A stretch of DNA of 64,000 nucleotides from Rhodothermales bacterium (lineage in GTDB: Bacteria; Bacteroidota; Rhodothermia; Rhodothermales; UBA10348). Below the pieces are notes generated by a model. That model did not search any database. It worked only from the letters and a program-made list of their open reading frames with translations, and had not been told where the DNA came from. Below are positions 8,793 to 17,779 of this stretch, piece after piece (positions within the stretch are counted from its first letter, which is position 1; the number at the start of each line of letters is the position of its first letter). A program made the translations under genes and the position numbers. The DNA lies in assembly GCA_017643395.1 (NCBI GenBank), contig JAEPNP010000003.1, forward strand, positions 124,001-188,000, written 5' to 3'.

Positions 8793-10290
8793 CGCGCCGT
8801 GCGGCGATGCGGGAGGCGATGACGCCGGCCAGCATGGCGGTGGCAAAGGACGGAGCCATCTCGCCCATCAGCGCAAAAGATTCACCCGCCGCACCGAAAG
8901 CCGGGACTGCAAACTTGAAGAACGGAATACTGAGAAAGCCAACCACCATGGACGCCAACACCCCTTCGGCCCGGTACCCCCGCCACGACAGCGTCAGGAT
9001 GATCACCGGGCAAAACGTGGAGGCGATGCCGGACCACCCAAAAATCACGAACCAGAACACGGTCCGGTCCGGGGAGAGCACGGATACCAGGAGCGCGATG
9101 GCCAGGGCGCCCAGCGCCATGCCCAGCGTGGCGGTGCGGGAAAGGCGGGTCATGGCCGCAGGCTCCAGCACGCGGCCTCGTAGCTGCTGCGTGTAGTCAC
9201 GCGTGATAGCGCTGGATGCCACGACGAGCAGCGAATCGATCGTGGACATAATCGCCGAGAGCACGGCCGCCACAAAAATGCCGACGATAATGGCCGGGAA
9301 GAGGTACTCCACGATCGCTGGCAGCACCCCCTCGGCCGCTCCACCGAGGATGCCCTCCACATCGTCCTCGGGACCCACGAGCAGGTAGCGGCCCAGAACG
9401 CCGGTAAGAACGGCCCCCGTATCGGTGATCAGCGTGTAGAAGATGGCTACCCATCTACCCTGCCGGAGGGCGTCCACAGATCCGAGCGACATAAACCGCA
9501 CGAAAACCTGAGGCGAACCGAGAAAACCGAGCCCGATCGCCAGATAGCTGACAATCAGGAGCGCACTGTCCAGCGAGGGGCCTCCCGGACCCCAGAGCGA
9601 TACCAGGCCGGGATCCACCGACGCCAGCGTGCCCAGCACGGAGCCGCCTTCGGGCACGGCCAGCCAGGCGGCAACCGGTACCAGGACCAGACCGATGGCC
9701 ATGAGGCTGCCCTGGAAGAGGTCCGACCACGCCACCGCCACGAAGCCCCCGAAAAACGTGTACAGCACGACGATGGCAAACCCGGTCAGTATGCCGGTGT
9801 AGTAGTTCCACGAGAGGAAGTCCTCGAAGGCCTTTCCGGTCGCGTCGATCTGCGCCGAAACGTAGATCGTGACGAAAACCGTCAATACCACGGCTGCACA
9901 AAGTCGAATCCGTCTGGTCAGTCTGCCGGCACGGGGACTGCCGTCGTCGAAGTGACTCACCAGGAAGTCGGGTACGGTAATGGACTCGTACCGGTCGGTG
10001 AGCTGCTTGAACGGCCGAGCCATGAGCAGCCAGGCCCCGGCAACCCCGAGCACCTCACCCAGGACGACCCACAGTCCGCTCAGGCCAACCATGGCCCCAA
10101 GTCCGGTCAGGCCCAGCAGCAGCCACGCGGACTCTCCGGTGGCCCGGGCGGAGAAGGCCACCACCCAGTAGCCGAGGCGTTTGCCTCCCACCAGATAGTC
10201 CTCCATGCCCTTGATGCGGGTGCGTGCAGCAATCCCGATTCCGAAGAGCACCGCGAAGTACGCGGCCAGTACCAGGTAGAGAGTGGTCAA
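8788..10290 (-). CDS. Sodium:solute symporter, PutP-like
   Basis: 500 residues with about 13 hydrophobic segments, the size of the solute:sodium symporter family. Motifs typical of the proline/PutP branch are SARATGESAWLLLGLTGLG near residue 47 and YTFFGGFVAVAWSDLFQG near 178; SAIMSTIDSLLVVASSAI near 345 is the conserved TM8-region stretch that helps form the sodium site. It probably imports proline or a similar compatible solute driven by sodium. The start is TTG at 10290; no better start precedes the first membrane segment. The substrate is inferred from family resemblance only. Confidence 0.85.
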   Translation of the reverse strand: MTTLYLVLAAYFAVLFGIGIAARTRIKGMEDYLVGGKRLGYWVVAFSARATGESAWLLLGLTGLGAMVGLSGLWVVLGEVLGVAGAWLLMARPFKQLTDRYESITVPDFLVSHFDDGSPRAGRLTRRIRLCAAVVLTVFVTIYVSAQIDATGKAFEDFLSWNYYTGILTGFAIVVLYTFFGGFVAVAWSDLFQGSLMAIGLVLVPVAAWLAVPEGGSVLGTLASVDPGLVSLWGPGGPSLDSALLIVSYLAIGLGFLGSPQVFVRFMSLGSVDALRQGRWVAIFYTLITDTGAVLTGVLGRYLLVGPEDDVEGILGGAAEGVLPAIVEYLFPAIIVGIFVAAVLSAIMSTIDSLLVVASSAITRDYTQQLRGRVLEPAAMTRLSRTATLGMALGALAIALLVSVLSPDRTVFWFVIFGWSGIASTFCPVIILTLSWRGYRAEGVLASMVVGFLSIPFFKFAVPAFGAAGESFALMGEMAPSFATAMLAGVIASRIAARRD

Positions 10291-10346
10291 GTGGGTCGGC
10301 GGCTATCCGGGGGGGAAGATAGCCGCCGACCACATCTTGACCCGGG

Positions 10347-10811
10347 TCAGTCAGTCAGGCCACACCAGAACTGGCCCAGTTGCTGGGCCAGGCGATGGGC
10401 CATGCCATTCGTGGGGCGCGTGAAAGCGCCATGCGTGGCAGAGGCCAGCAGCAGGTATCCGCAGGGAGCGGAGGAAGTGCTCGGGACCGGGACCAGCAGC
10501 GCAGACTCAAACAGGTCGCCTACGCGGTTGAGAGTGACCGGCTCGTCCGGCGAGCTCAGGTGGCCGATGATGGAGGACAGATATCGACCAATGGCCGCCA
10601 GTTGCGACCGCTCATGCTCGAGGGACGCCACAAAATGAAGCCTGGAGGAGCTCATGTACCAGGCTGAGGCGCCCAGAGAGTCCGGCACGAGGTCCAGGGC
10701 TTCCCGCAGCACAAAGTCCGCCGCGTTGCGCTGGCGAAAGTCCTGACAGTGCAGGCGACTGCCTGCTACCTCGGAATCAGCGTGTTCGACAAGTGCTTCG
10801 ACGGGGGGCAT
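10347..10811 (-). CDS. Hypothetical protein with a GAF-like fold
   Basis: 154 residues. The stretch from about 37 to 145 (ALDLVPDSLGASAWYM, SALLVPVPS, PCGYLLLAS, then FTRPTNGMAHRLAQQLG) has the strand/helix order and the LLxxP...GxLxL...F pattern of a small GAF sensor domain, with weak motif conservation. There are no output domains. It is divergently placed from the NarL-type response regulator and could feed a signal to it, but that is a guess. Confidence 0.5.
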   Translation of the reverse strand: MPPVEALVEHADSEVAGSRLHCQDFRQRNAADFVLREALDLVPDSLGASAWYMSSSRLHFVASLEHERSQLAAIGRYLSSIIGHLSSPDEPVTLNRVGDLFESALLVPVPSTSSAPCGYLLLASATHGAFTRPTNGMAHRLAQQLGQFWCGLTD

Positions 10812-10940
10812 GGGATCCCTGCTACTTCACATCGAACATCGGCCGGGTCCATCCGTCACCCAATAAGGTATTCCCCTGGTGACAGGACGGAGAAACCCCG
10901 GTCGCGGAAGCCGGTCGTCGATTCTGCTTCCCCGGCCCCG

Positions 10941-10948
10941 TATTTTTA
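10941..10948 (+). promoter_or_regulatory. Candidate -7 box for the response regulator
   Basis: TATTTTTA matches six or seven positions of TAnnTTTG and lies about 34 bp before the ATG of the response regulator in an otherwise GC-rich stretch. Confidence 0.4.
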
Positions 10949-10981
10949 CGTAGTGTCCGCCATCGATTTACAGCCTTGTCC

Positions 10982-11632
10982 ATGCAGTCGAACGTCACCC
11001 GCATCGTCCTTGCCGATGATCATGGCATGATGCGCGCCGGCCTTGCCGCGCTCATCAAATCCATGCCGGGCTTTGACGTAGTCGGGGAGGCCGAAAACGG
11101 ACTCGAGCTGCTGGAGGTCATTGCCGAAGCTGAGCCCGACATCGCCATTCTGGACATCTCCATGCCGAGCATGTCAGGCACGGATGCAGCTGCGCGCATC
11201 CGTCGGGACTACCCCAAGGTTCGCACCATCGCACTTTCGATGCATCGTACCGAGGACTGGGTGCTTCGTGCATTGCGTGCAGGCGTGCAGGCCTACGTGA
11301 CCAAGGACGCGGCCGCCGTCGAGTTGAAGGAGGCGCTCCGGGCCGTCAAGGAGGGCGACATGTTTCTGTCGTCGAAGATCTCCCGCCAGGTGATTTCCCG
11401 ATTGCTCTCGGAGGGCGAGGCCGGCAGCAAGTACGATCAGCTCTCGGACCGCCAGCGCGAAATACTCACGCTCATCGCCGACGGCAAGACCAACAACCAG
11501 ATTGCCGAGATCCTGCACCTGAGTCCGAAAACGGTGGAGTGGCACCGCGCACAGATCATGGAACGCCTGGGAATGAAAAGCCTGGCTGAACTGATCCGTT
11601 ATGTGGTGCGCATTGGGGTCGTCGATCCCTGA
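10982..11632 (+). CDS. NarL/FixJ-family response regulator
   Basis: 216 residues from ATG at 10982. N-terminal receiver domain with acidic pair D12/D13, phosphoacceptor D58 in AILDISMPSMSG and conserved K108 in AYVTKDA. C-terminal LuxR-type helix-turn-helix with LSDRQREILTLIADGKTNNQIAEILHL-type spacing and KTVEWHRAQIMERLGM as recognition region. All phosphorylation residues are intact. It has no sensor kinase beside it, so it is an orphan regulator. Transcribed alone and divergent from the GAF-like gene. Confidence 0.93.
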   Translation: MQSNVTRIVLADDHGMMRAGLAALIKSMPGFDVVGEAENGLELLEVIAEAEPDIAILDISMPSMSGTDAAARIRRDYPKVRTIALSMHRTEDWVLRALRAGVQAYVTKDAAAVELKEALRAVKEGDMFLSSKISRQVISRLLSEGEAGSKYDQLSDRQREILTLIADGKTNNQIAEILHLSPKTVEWHRAQIMERLGMKSLAELIRYVVRIGVVDP

Positions 11633-11668
11633 GCAACGCCCACGCCGGTCGCCAAACCGCGCCGCAAC

Positions 11669-11713
11669 AAAAAAGGGCTGAAGCACCGTCCCCTGAACAA
11701 TGCAGTCAGCCCT
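11669..11713 (-). terminator. Candidate terminator for the DUF4230 gene
   Basis: On the minus strand AGGGCTGA pairs with TCAGCCCT across a 24-base loop and runs straight into six T. The long loop lowers confidence. It is about 130 bp after the DUF4230 stop. Confidence 0.45.
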
Positions 11714-11841
11714 GGACTCCGGGACCGTTAGGCGCCAGCCCTCGGGGTCAGTCATAGAATCGACTGCCCAGGCCTTCTGCACACCAGGGATTAGTACCAG
11801 TCACACCCGGGGGAAACCCGGAAAACCGTGATGCAGGCCGG

Positions 11842-12498
11842 TCAATCGCCGACAATTACCAGCGGCCGGGGCTCAATACGGAAGACCGGGTTCTCCACCC
11901 CCGCAGCCCGAAGTGCGGGCGAAAGGATGCGCTCTACCGCCTGAATGCTGTTTTCGACTGGCCCGTCCGCGGTCACCAGGAACTCCTCCGCCAGCTCACG
12001 CATGGCCGGCTGCAGTCCCCTCAGCGCGGCGAGCGCCTGGGCCTGCCCACTGGACCGGTGCATGCGGGCCCATCCCACATCGATCTGTTGCTCGAGCAAT
12101 TCCAGATCCGGCTCCACGGCGAAGACCTCAAGCGGGGGAAGCCAGACGACTACCGTGTCCCCCTGAAGGCGGATGTCCTCCGCGGTAATCAGGCTTGCGT
12201 CAAAGCCGTACGCTGCCCGCCCGGGAGCCCTTACCGTCGCAGACGTGGTCCCCAGATCCAGATTGATGACTCCCGGGAGCAGTGTCTTGTCAGATTCTGA
12301 AATCACGGAGGTGGTGAACTCCACCGTGCCGGTGACCACGAAGGTCTCCGGCCGCTCCCGGAGGAACGTGTCGACGACCACAGTCCGCACTTCTGCTTCG
12401 GTCAGGCTTGGGCCTGCGAGGGTGAGCGTCAGCGTGATAATCACCGCGGCGATCGCCACGAAGACAATCGTGTAAAGGAGTAGACGGAACGAGCGCAT
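11842..12498 (-). CDS. DUF4230 domain protein, membrane-anchored
   Basis: 218 residues from ATG at 12498. A single N-terminal membrane helix (LLLYTIVFVAIAAVIITLT) is followed by an extracytoplasmic domain whose VTGTVEFTTSVIS, GRAAYGFDASLITAEDI and GDTVVVWLPPLEVFAVE segments have the order of DUF4230: an alternating strand domain with a characteristic hydrophobic LPP motif. Function of the family is unknown. Its start codon is only 39 bp from that of the divergent ThuA/dehydrogenase gene, so the two promoters must overlap. Confidence 0.75.
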   Translation of the reverse strand: MRSFRLLLYTIVFVAIAAVIITLTLTLAGPSLTEAEVRTVVVDTFLRERPETFVVTGTVEFTTSVISESDKTLLPGVINLDLGTTSATVRAPGRAAYGFDASLITAEDIRLQGDTVVVWLPPLEVFAVEPDLELLEQQIDVGWARMHRSSGQAQALAALRGLQPAMRELAEEFLVTADGPVENSIQAVERILSPALRAAGVENPVFRIEPRPLVIVGD

Positions 12499-12537
12499 GT
12501 GAATTAGATAGGGGGCCCCACGCCCATCTGCAATTCC

Positions 12538-14568
12538 ATGCGCTTCGCAGTTCTCGTTCTGGCCGTTCTCACCGTCGGCTGCTCGAATACACCACCCTCC
12601 GTGCTTGTCTTCCACGCCACGGCCGGCTGGGAGCACGCTTCCATTCCCGCAGGGCTGGCCGCCTTTGAGGAAATCGCCGCAGAGGAGGGGTGGATGTTGA
12701 CCGCCACCGAAGACGCCGCTGTGCTACAGACCCTGCCGGACTATGACGCAGTGGTCTTCCTTCTGACCACTCGGGATGTACTGGACAGGCCTGCCGAACT
12801 GGCTCTGCAGCGCTTCATTCAGGCGGGTGGCGGCTTTGTAGGGATCCACTCTGCTTCCGACACCGAGTTTGACTGGCCCTGGTACGGACGCCTCGTCGGC
12901 GCCTACTTCACGGGGCACCCGCCGGGCACGCAGGAAGCCGTGATCACCGTGGTGGACACCACCTTTGCAGCCACGGCGCACCTGCCGCAGACCTGGATGC
13001 ATACCGACGAGTGGTACGATCTGCGCACCACAAACCAGTTCGTAAACGTCGTGCTGACCGTTGACGAGTTCAGTTACAAGACCCCGGAGCAGCGCCCGGT
13101 ACTTCGCGAGAAGCCCATCGCCTGGTACCATGAGTTCGATGGCGGCCGCGCCTTCTACACGGCGCTGGGTCATACGGTCGAGTCCTACTCCGATCCCCTG
13201 TTTCGTACTCACCTCCGCGAAGCGGTGACCTGGGCTGCCGGCGAGCCGGGATCGCTGGACTACGCGCGCGAGACTGTGCGTCCCGAGCCGCAACGTTTTG
13301 AGCATACCATACTGGCGGACACGCTGCACGAGCCCATGGAGCTGGCCGCGCTGCCGGACGGCCGCGTGGTATTCGTCGAGCGCCCGGGGCAGGTCCATCT
13401 GGTCGATCCGGCAGCCGGCACGGACCTGGTGGTTGCCGAAATACCCGTCTACACTGGTCACGAAAACGGCCTGATCGGCATGGCTGCATCCCCCGATTTC
13501 GCCGAGTCAGGGCACCTCTTTCTCTTCCATTCGCCTCCGAACCAGTCGGCGAACCGCGTATCCCGTTTCACGCTCTCGGGCGATGGGCTCGCAGATCCGG
13601 TCACGATCATCGACATCCCCCACCAGCGCGAACAGTGCTGCCACAGCGGCGGCTCGCTGGCCTTCGGCCCTGACGGGCTGCTCTTTCTCTCAACGGGAGA
13701 CGATACCAACCCCTTCGAGTCGGACGGGTATGCGCCGACGGACGAGCGTCCCGGTCGGCAGAATTTTGACGCGCAGCGCACCTCCGCCAACTCGGACGAT
13801 CTGCGCGGCAAGATCCTGCGCATCCGGCCTCTGCCTGAGGGCGGCTACGAGGTGCCGGAAGGCAATCTCTTCCCGGCGGACGGGTCGCGCGGCCGTCCCG
13901 AGATCTATGCGATGGGCCTGCGCAACCCCTTCCGCATCAATGTGGACCAGCGCACCGGCTATCTCTACTGGGGAGACCTTGGTCCGGACGCTCCGGAGCC
14001 GGATTCCACGCGTGGACCGGCCGGCCATGATGAAATCAACCAGGCCCGCACGCCCGGGTTCTTCGGTTGGCCCTACTTCGTAGCCGACAACAAGCCGTAC
14101 GCGGCATACGATTTTGCCGATGGCGTAGCGGGCGAGTTCGCCGTCGGAGCCGCGCCGGCCAACGAGTCGCCGAACAGCACAGGCCGCACATTCCTGCCGC
14201 CGGCGCAGGGTGCCTGGCTGTGGTACCCCTACAGCCGCACCGACTTGTTTCCGCTGCTTGGGGAAGGGGGAAGAAGTGCGATGGCCGGACCGGTCTACTA
14301 TGCCGATCAGTCCACACCTCCCGGCCTGCCAACCTATTACAATGGTCGCCTGTTCATGCACGAGTGGATGCGCAACCGGGTGTACACTGTGGCCATCGAC
14401 GAATACGGATGGTACGGCCACATGGAGGTCTTCCTGGAGGACACCGAGCTCTCCCGGCCCATGGATCTCGCCTTCGGGCCGGATGGGCGCCTGTTCATGC
14501 TCGAATACGGCCAGCAGTGGGGATCGGAGAATCCGGACGCCCGCCTTCGCATGATTACGTTTCGCTGA
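12538..14568 (+). CDS. ThuA-like domain fused to PQQ-type glucose/sorbosone dehydrogenase
   Basis: 676 residues. Residues 1-16 are a signal sequence ending in TVGC, a borderline lipobox. Residues about 20-235 are a ThuA (trehalose-utilisation) domain of glutamine-amidotransferase-like fold (LVFHATAGWEHASIPAG, GGGFVGIHSASDTEF, AWYHEFDGGRAFYTALGHT). Residues about 255-676 are a six-bladed beta-propeller of the glucose/sorbosone dehydrogenase group (LAFGPDGLLFLSTGDDTNPF, MGLRNPFRI, HDEINQARTPGFFGWPYF). This pairing is known in Bacteroidota and Planctomycetota and points to periplasmic sugar oxidation. Start and divergent context as described for the DUF4230 gene. Its last 14 bp overlap the end of the M50 gene on the other strand. 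Confidence 0.88.
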   Translation: MRFAVLVLAVLTVGCSNTPPSVLVFHATAGWEHASIPAGLAAFEEIAAEEGWMLTATEDAAVLQTLPDYDAVVFLLTTRDVLDRPAELALQRFIQAGGGFVGIHSASDTEFDWPWYGRLVGAYFTGHPPGTQEAVITVVDTTFAATAHLPQTWMHTDEWYDLRTTNQFVNVVLTVDEFSYKTPEQRPVLREKPIAWYHEFDGGRAFYTALGHTVESYSDPLFRTHLREAVTWAAGEPGSLDYARETVRPEPQRFEHTILADTLHEPMELAALPDGRVVFVERPGQVHLVDPAAGTDLVVAEIPVYTGHENGLIGMAASPDFAESGHLFLFHSPPNQSANRVSRFTLSGDGLADPVTIIDIPHQREQCCHSGGSLAFGPDGLLFLSTGDDTNPFESDGYAPTDERPGRQNFDAQRTSANSDDLRGKILRIRPLPEGGYEVPEGNLFPADGSRGRPEIYAMGLRNPFRINVDQRTGYLYWGDLGPDAPEPDSTRGPAGHDEINQARTPGFFGWPYFVADNKPYAAYDFADGVAGEFAVGAAPANESPNSTGRTFLPPAQGAWLWYPYSRTDLFPLLGEGGRSAMAGPVYYADQSTPPGLPTYYNGRLFMHEWMRNRVYTVAIDEYGWYGHMEVFLEDTELSRPMDLAFGPDGRLFMLEYGQQWGSENPDARLRMITFR

Positions 14569-15547
14569 TCAGGAGGCGTTCCCACTCACGGGCGATGGAC
14601 TCCTGCCCCGACGCGCGGGCATGGTTCGCAGCCAGCTCGACGGCCGGGATCCGCAGCGCGCCTCCCATCGCGCTGGCCACGGAGAGAGCTTGCCTGAGCC
14701 GGTCCGTGTCTGTCTGACCCGTGGCCAGTCGGTGGCGAAGGTTGAAAGCAAGCGCGTGAAAGTGATAGACCGTTCCGTCGGCCGGGTGCAGCGACTGCGC
14801 CAGCAGATCAGCGCTCCAATTCTCCGGCCGCACGCCCGACAGCTCCTGCGTACCGACCGCCAGCAGCGCAGCCTCTCTGGCCCGGCCAGGGTGCGACGGC
14901 CTCAGCAGTCGCCAGAGGCGGGCGCCGTCATTCGGGATGCCCCCGGCCGTGACCGGGATCAGTGTCGCCGCGCCGGTCAGAGTGGATCCAAGGCCGAAGA
15001 GAGCAATCAGCGCCCGCACCACGGACTGTGTGCCGCCTGACACGGTCATGGACAGCGCCACCAACACGGCCGTCAGGCCAACGATCAGACTCGCCGCCGG
15101 TCCACCGGCCACAACCAGCGCCATTCTGCCAGCCAGGCCTTCCGTTTCCGGGCGATGCGGTACGCTTACGGCCAGACCGGCGAAGGTGGCGAGACTCCGG
15201 TTGAGCGAGAGGCCGCTCCGTCTTGCGAATACGATGGGGCCGGCGGCCAGCAGCACAAACCTGAAGCCCGCTGCAAGCCCGCCCGACACGTGTCCGAGTT
15301 CATGGACGAGGACGATCAGCCAGAGGACCACGAGACCGCCGACCATCAGCGCACCGGCCTGAGCCAGGGAGAGCCCATCGCCCGGAAAGAGCCGAAGCAG
15401 GGCCGGCACAACCGAGTCCGAGAGCAGCCACCAGGCCAGTCCTATGCCCGTCAGCGCGAAGACCAAGGGCAGGAGGGCGGTCGTAGTCCCGCTCGCTGCC
15501 CTCAGCTTCGGGAATTCCGCCGGCCGGGGAAAGCCGTCAGGCTCCAA
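14555..15547 (-). CDS. M50-family membrane metalloprotease (site-2-protease-like)
   Basis: 330 residues with about six membrane segments. The zinc motif HELGH is at 82-86 inside a hydrophobic stretch (VLWLIVLVHELGHVSGG), and the third-ligand region GGIPNDGARLW lies near 212-222, both as in M50/S2P proteases. The C-terminal third is soluble and helical. The predicted start is TTG at 15547, overlapping the 3' end of tonB by 11 bp, so tonB and this gene are probably coupled. Possible roles include signal-peptide or anti-sigma cleavage, but no substrate is evident. Confidence 0.75.
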   Translation of the reverse strand: MEPDGFPRPAEFPKLRAASGTTTALLPLVFALTGIGLAWWLLSDSVVPALLRLFPGDGLSLAQAGALMVGGLVVLWLIVLVHELGHVSGGLAAGFRFVLLAAGPIVFARRSGLSLNRSLATFAGLAVSVPHRPETEGLAGRMALVVAGGPAASLIVGLTAVLVALSMTVSGGTQSVVRALIALFGLGSTLTGAATLIPVTAGGIPNDGARLWRLLRPSHPGRAREAALLAVGTQELSGVRPENWSADLLAQSLHPADGTVYHFHALAFNLRHRLATGQTDTDRLRQALSVASAMGGALRIPAVELAANHARASGQESIAREWERLLISET

Positions 15548-16226
15548 AACTGATGGTCACGAGCGTGAGGGCCGCAACCGTCTGGCCGGATTCCCGCGCT
15601 GGCCGGAACTGCCATTGCTGGGCCGCGTCGATCGCGGCGTCCTCGAGCCCGTAGCCGAGCAAGGCGACCTGTTCGCGCTCGCGGTTGTCCCGACCTTTCA
15701 GGAGAAACCGGTCGACAATGCGCGCCGACTCCACGCGTCCGCGGCGATCCACCTTCACCTCGACGACCACCTCGGCGCGGACCTTTCGGCGCTGAGCTTC
15801 CCTGGGATATTCAGGCTCCACAATGCGGAAGGCGCGCGGGCCGGAATCGGGGCGTGCCGAGCCCCCAGAAACGGGAACGTCTGCGCCGTCCTCCTCGGCG
15901 ACATTGTCATCACCGAGATCGTTGATGGGCAGATTCTCGGTCAGTTCGATCTCCGGCTCGTCCAGCACCACGTCATCCGGCACGATGACCGGCGTGAGTG
16001 GTCTGGGAGGTGGCGGTCGGCGTGCCTGCTGCTGGGTCTGCTGGATATCCTCGACCTGGATGAGCTCCTGAGCGCGAGCGTCATACACGATGTCGGGCAC
16101 GTCTCCATTGGGTGCAGGCCAAAACCGGAACGCAGCGATCAGGAGCAGCAGACTGAGCACGAGGGTCGCACTGATGCGTACCCCGTAGGCTTCGCGTTCC
16201 TGCTCTATGAGTTCGAATCGGCTCAT
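15537..16226 (-). CDS. tonB: TonB energy-transducing protein
   Basis: 229 residues from ATG at 16226 (the in-frame extension upstream is arginine/proline noise). One membrane anchor (ISATLVLSLLLLIAAFRFW), a proline/acid-rich periplasmic spacer including RRPPPPRPLTPVIVPDD, and a C-terminal TonB domain (IVEPEYPREAQRRKVRAEV through AAIDAAQQWQFRPA). It would pass proton-motive force from ExbBD to TonB-dependent receptors such as the one encoded at 35347-38046. No exbBD genes are in the window. Overlaps the M50 gene at its 3' end. Confidence 0.9.
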   Translation of the reverse strand: MSRFELIEQEREAYGVRISATLVLSLLLLIAAFRFWPAPNGDVPDIVYDARAQELIQVEDIQQTQQQARRPPPPRPLTPVIVPDDVVLDEPEIELTENLPINDLGDDNVAEEDGADVPVSGGSARPDSGPRAFRIVEPEYPREAQRRKVRAEVVVEVKVDRRGRVESARIVDRFLLKGRDNREREQVALLGYGLEDAAIDAAQQWQFRPARESGQTVAALTLVTISFGA

Positions 16227-16570
16227 CGGGGGGTTGACACAGACAAGACTGCGAGGTTTCCGGCGATGTGGCCGAGGCGTGACAGGAGGCGGGCCGGCGG
16301 CTTGTGCAGGCCGGCGGCGCGTGCAGGCCGTCACCCGGGTCAGGGCTCGCGGCCGGGCGTGGCGGTCACTGGGGCTCGGCCGGGCAGCCCATGCCCGGGT
16401 GCCACGCCCCACCCCGAGAGCGATTGTGGAAAACTGCACGTGGAACACACGGAACTGTTGTGCGGGAACCCCGGTTGGTACGCGAAATGTGCCAATTGTC
16501 TGGCCGCAAGCCTAACCGAAGCCGAGGCGTGCTCCGCACCCCGCCCGCACCACATACCGCGAGCTGAGTA
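16227..16570. other. Intergenic region between tonB and carA; no gene seen
   Basis: A 344-bp GC-rich stretch carrying the divergent promoters of tonB and the carA unit. I see no convincing coding frame, tRNA or repeat. A TTGACA at 16233-16238 has no matching -10. Confidence 0.5.
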
Positions 16571-16603
16571 AACCTTCCCGAGGTTCCGGGAGGGTTTTTT
16601 TTT
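16571..16603 (+). terminator. Intrinsic terminator / attenuator in the carA leader
   Basis: CCTTCCCG pairs with CGGGAGGG (one G-T) across a six-base loop and is followed by nine T. It sits 48 bp before the carA ATG, pointing towards carA, with no plus-strand gene upstream for at least 1.9 kb, so it is better read as a leader attenuator than as the end of a gene. Confidence 0.7.
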
Positions 16604-16651
16604 GGCCGTTCGGTTCGGTTTGCCCAGACAACCCACCAGCAAGGCTGCTAG

Positions 16652-17779
16652 ATGCAAGACCTGAAACCCTGCAAACTCGCCCTGGCGGACGGAACGGTCG
16701 TCACCGGCGTGTCCATTGGACATGAGGGCGAAACCGGCGGAGAGTTGTGCTTCAACACCTCGATGTCGGGCTATCAGGAGATTCTGACCGATCCGTCCTA
16801 CCACGGACAGATCATGATGATGACCTATCCCCACATCGGGAATTACGGCGCCATGGACGCCGACATGGAGGCTTCCAGGCCCATGGTGGCCGGACTGGTC
16901 GTGCGCGCCTTTACGCACCGGTATTCCAACCAGGGCGCAGACGAATCGCTGGCCTCATTCATGCGGCGGCACAAATTGGTGGGCATCTCGGGCGTCGACA
17001 CCCGGACGCTGGTTCGTCACATTCGGGCCAAGGGCGTGATGAACGCCGTCATCAGTGCCGTGGATCTGGACCACGACAGCCTGGTCGAAAAGGCGCGAAA
17101 CTGGCCGTCCATGGAAGGCCTGGAGTTGGCCTCTCGCGTCACTGTTGGGGAGGCGTACGACTTCTCCACGTCAAATGGCCCGCGCATCGCCGTGTTTGAC
17201 TACGGCGTCAAGCAGAACATCCTGCGCTCCTTCCGTCACCGAGGCTGTGCCGTGCGGGTGTTTCCATCCGGCACTTCGCTGGAGACGGTGCTCGCGTGGA
17301 ATCCGGACGGTCTCTTCTTCAGCAATGGCCCCGGGGATCCGCGTGCCATGCCTGACCAGATAGACCTGGTCAAGGCCGCTGGTCAGTCCGGCCTGCCCAT
17401 GTTCGGGATCTGTCTTGGCCACCAACTCATGTCGCTATCGCAGGGACTGGAGGTCTACAAGATGTATGTGGGGCATCGGGGCGCGAATCACCCGGTCAAG
17501 AATCTGGAGACCGAAAAGGTGGAGGTCACGACCCAAAACCACGGGTTCGCGGTCTCGCCGGATTCGGTGCAGGAGGCCATCGCCACGCTGACACACCTCA
17601 ACCTGAACGACAAAACGGTCGAGGGTCTGTCCTACGCGACCATCAACGGGTTTTCGGTCCAGTACCATCCGGAGGCCTCGCCCGGTCCGCACGACTCGGA
17701 TTATCTGTTCGATCAGTTTGTGGACCTGATGCGTGTTCACCGCGGCGAACCCACCCAGAACGAAAACAAGCATGCGTAA
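16652..17779 (+). CDS. carA: Carbamoyl-phosphate synthase small (glutaminase) subunit
   Basis: 375 residues, normal length. The N-terminal CPSase small-chain domain (FNTSMSGYQEILTDPSY, GISGVDTRTLVRHIR) precedes a class I glutamine amidotransferase domain with nucleophile C254 in MFGICLGHQ and the His/Glu pair in YHPEASPGP. It releases ammonia from glutamine and channels it to CarB for carbamoyl phosphate, feeding pyrimidine and arginine synthesis. The gene overlaps the next (S9 peptidase) by 8 bp and heads a four-gene unit ending in carB. A leader terminator upstream suggests attenuation control. Confidence 0.97.
   Translation: MQDLKPCKLALADGTVVTGVSIGHEGETGGELCFNTSMSGYQEILTDPSYHGQIMMMTYPHIGNYGAMDADMEASRPMVAGLVVRAFTHRYSNQGADESLASFMRRHKLVGISGVDTRTLVRHIRAKGVMNAVISAVDLDHDSLVEKARNWPSMEGLELASRVTVGEAYDFSTSNGPRIAVFDYGVKQNILRSFRHRGCAVRVFPSGTSLETVLAWNPDGLFFSNGPGDPRAMPDQIDLVKAAGQSGLPMFGICLGHQLMSLSQGLEVYKMYVGHRGANHPVKNLETEKVEVTTQNHGFAVSPDSVQEAIATLTHLNLNDKTVEGLSYATINGFSVQYHPEASPGPHDSDYLFDQFVDLMRVHRGEPTQNENKHA

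Noticed and set aside
8639-8846. Extended N-terminus for the desaturase
   Set aside because: The extra 69 residues are proline/arginine/cysteine-rich and precede a perfectly placed ATG at 8639 followed by the first membrane segment.
16432-16441. DnaA-box-like TGTGGAAAA near tonB, hinting at an origin
   Set aside because: A single weak match, with no cluster, no AT-rich unwinding stretch and no dnaA or dnaN nearby.
16227-16448. Extended N-terminus for TonB
   Set aside because: The extension puts an arginine/proline-rich tail in front of the membrane anchor; ATG at 16226 gives a normal TonB.
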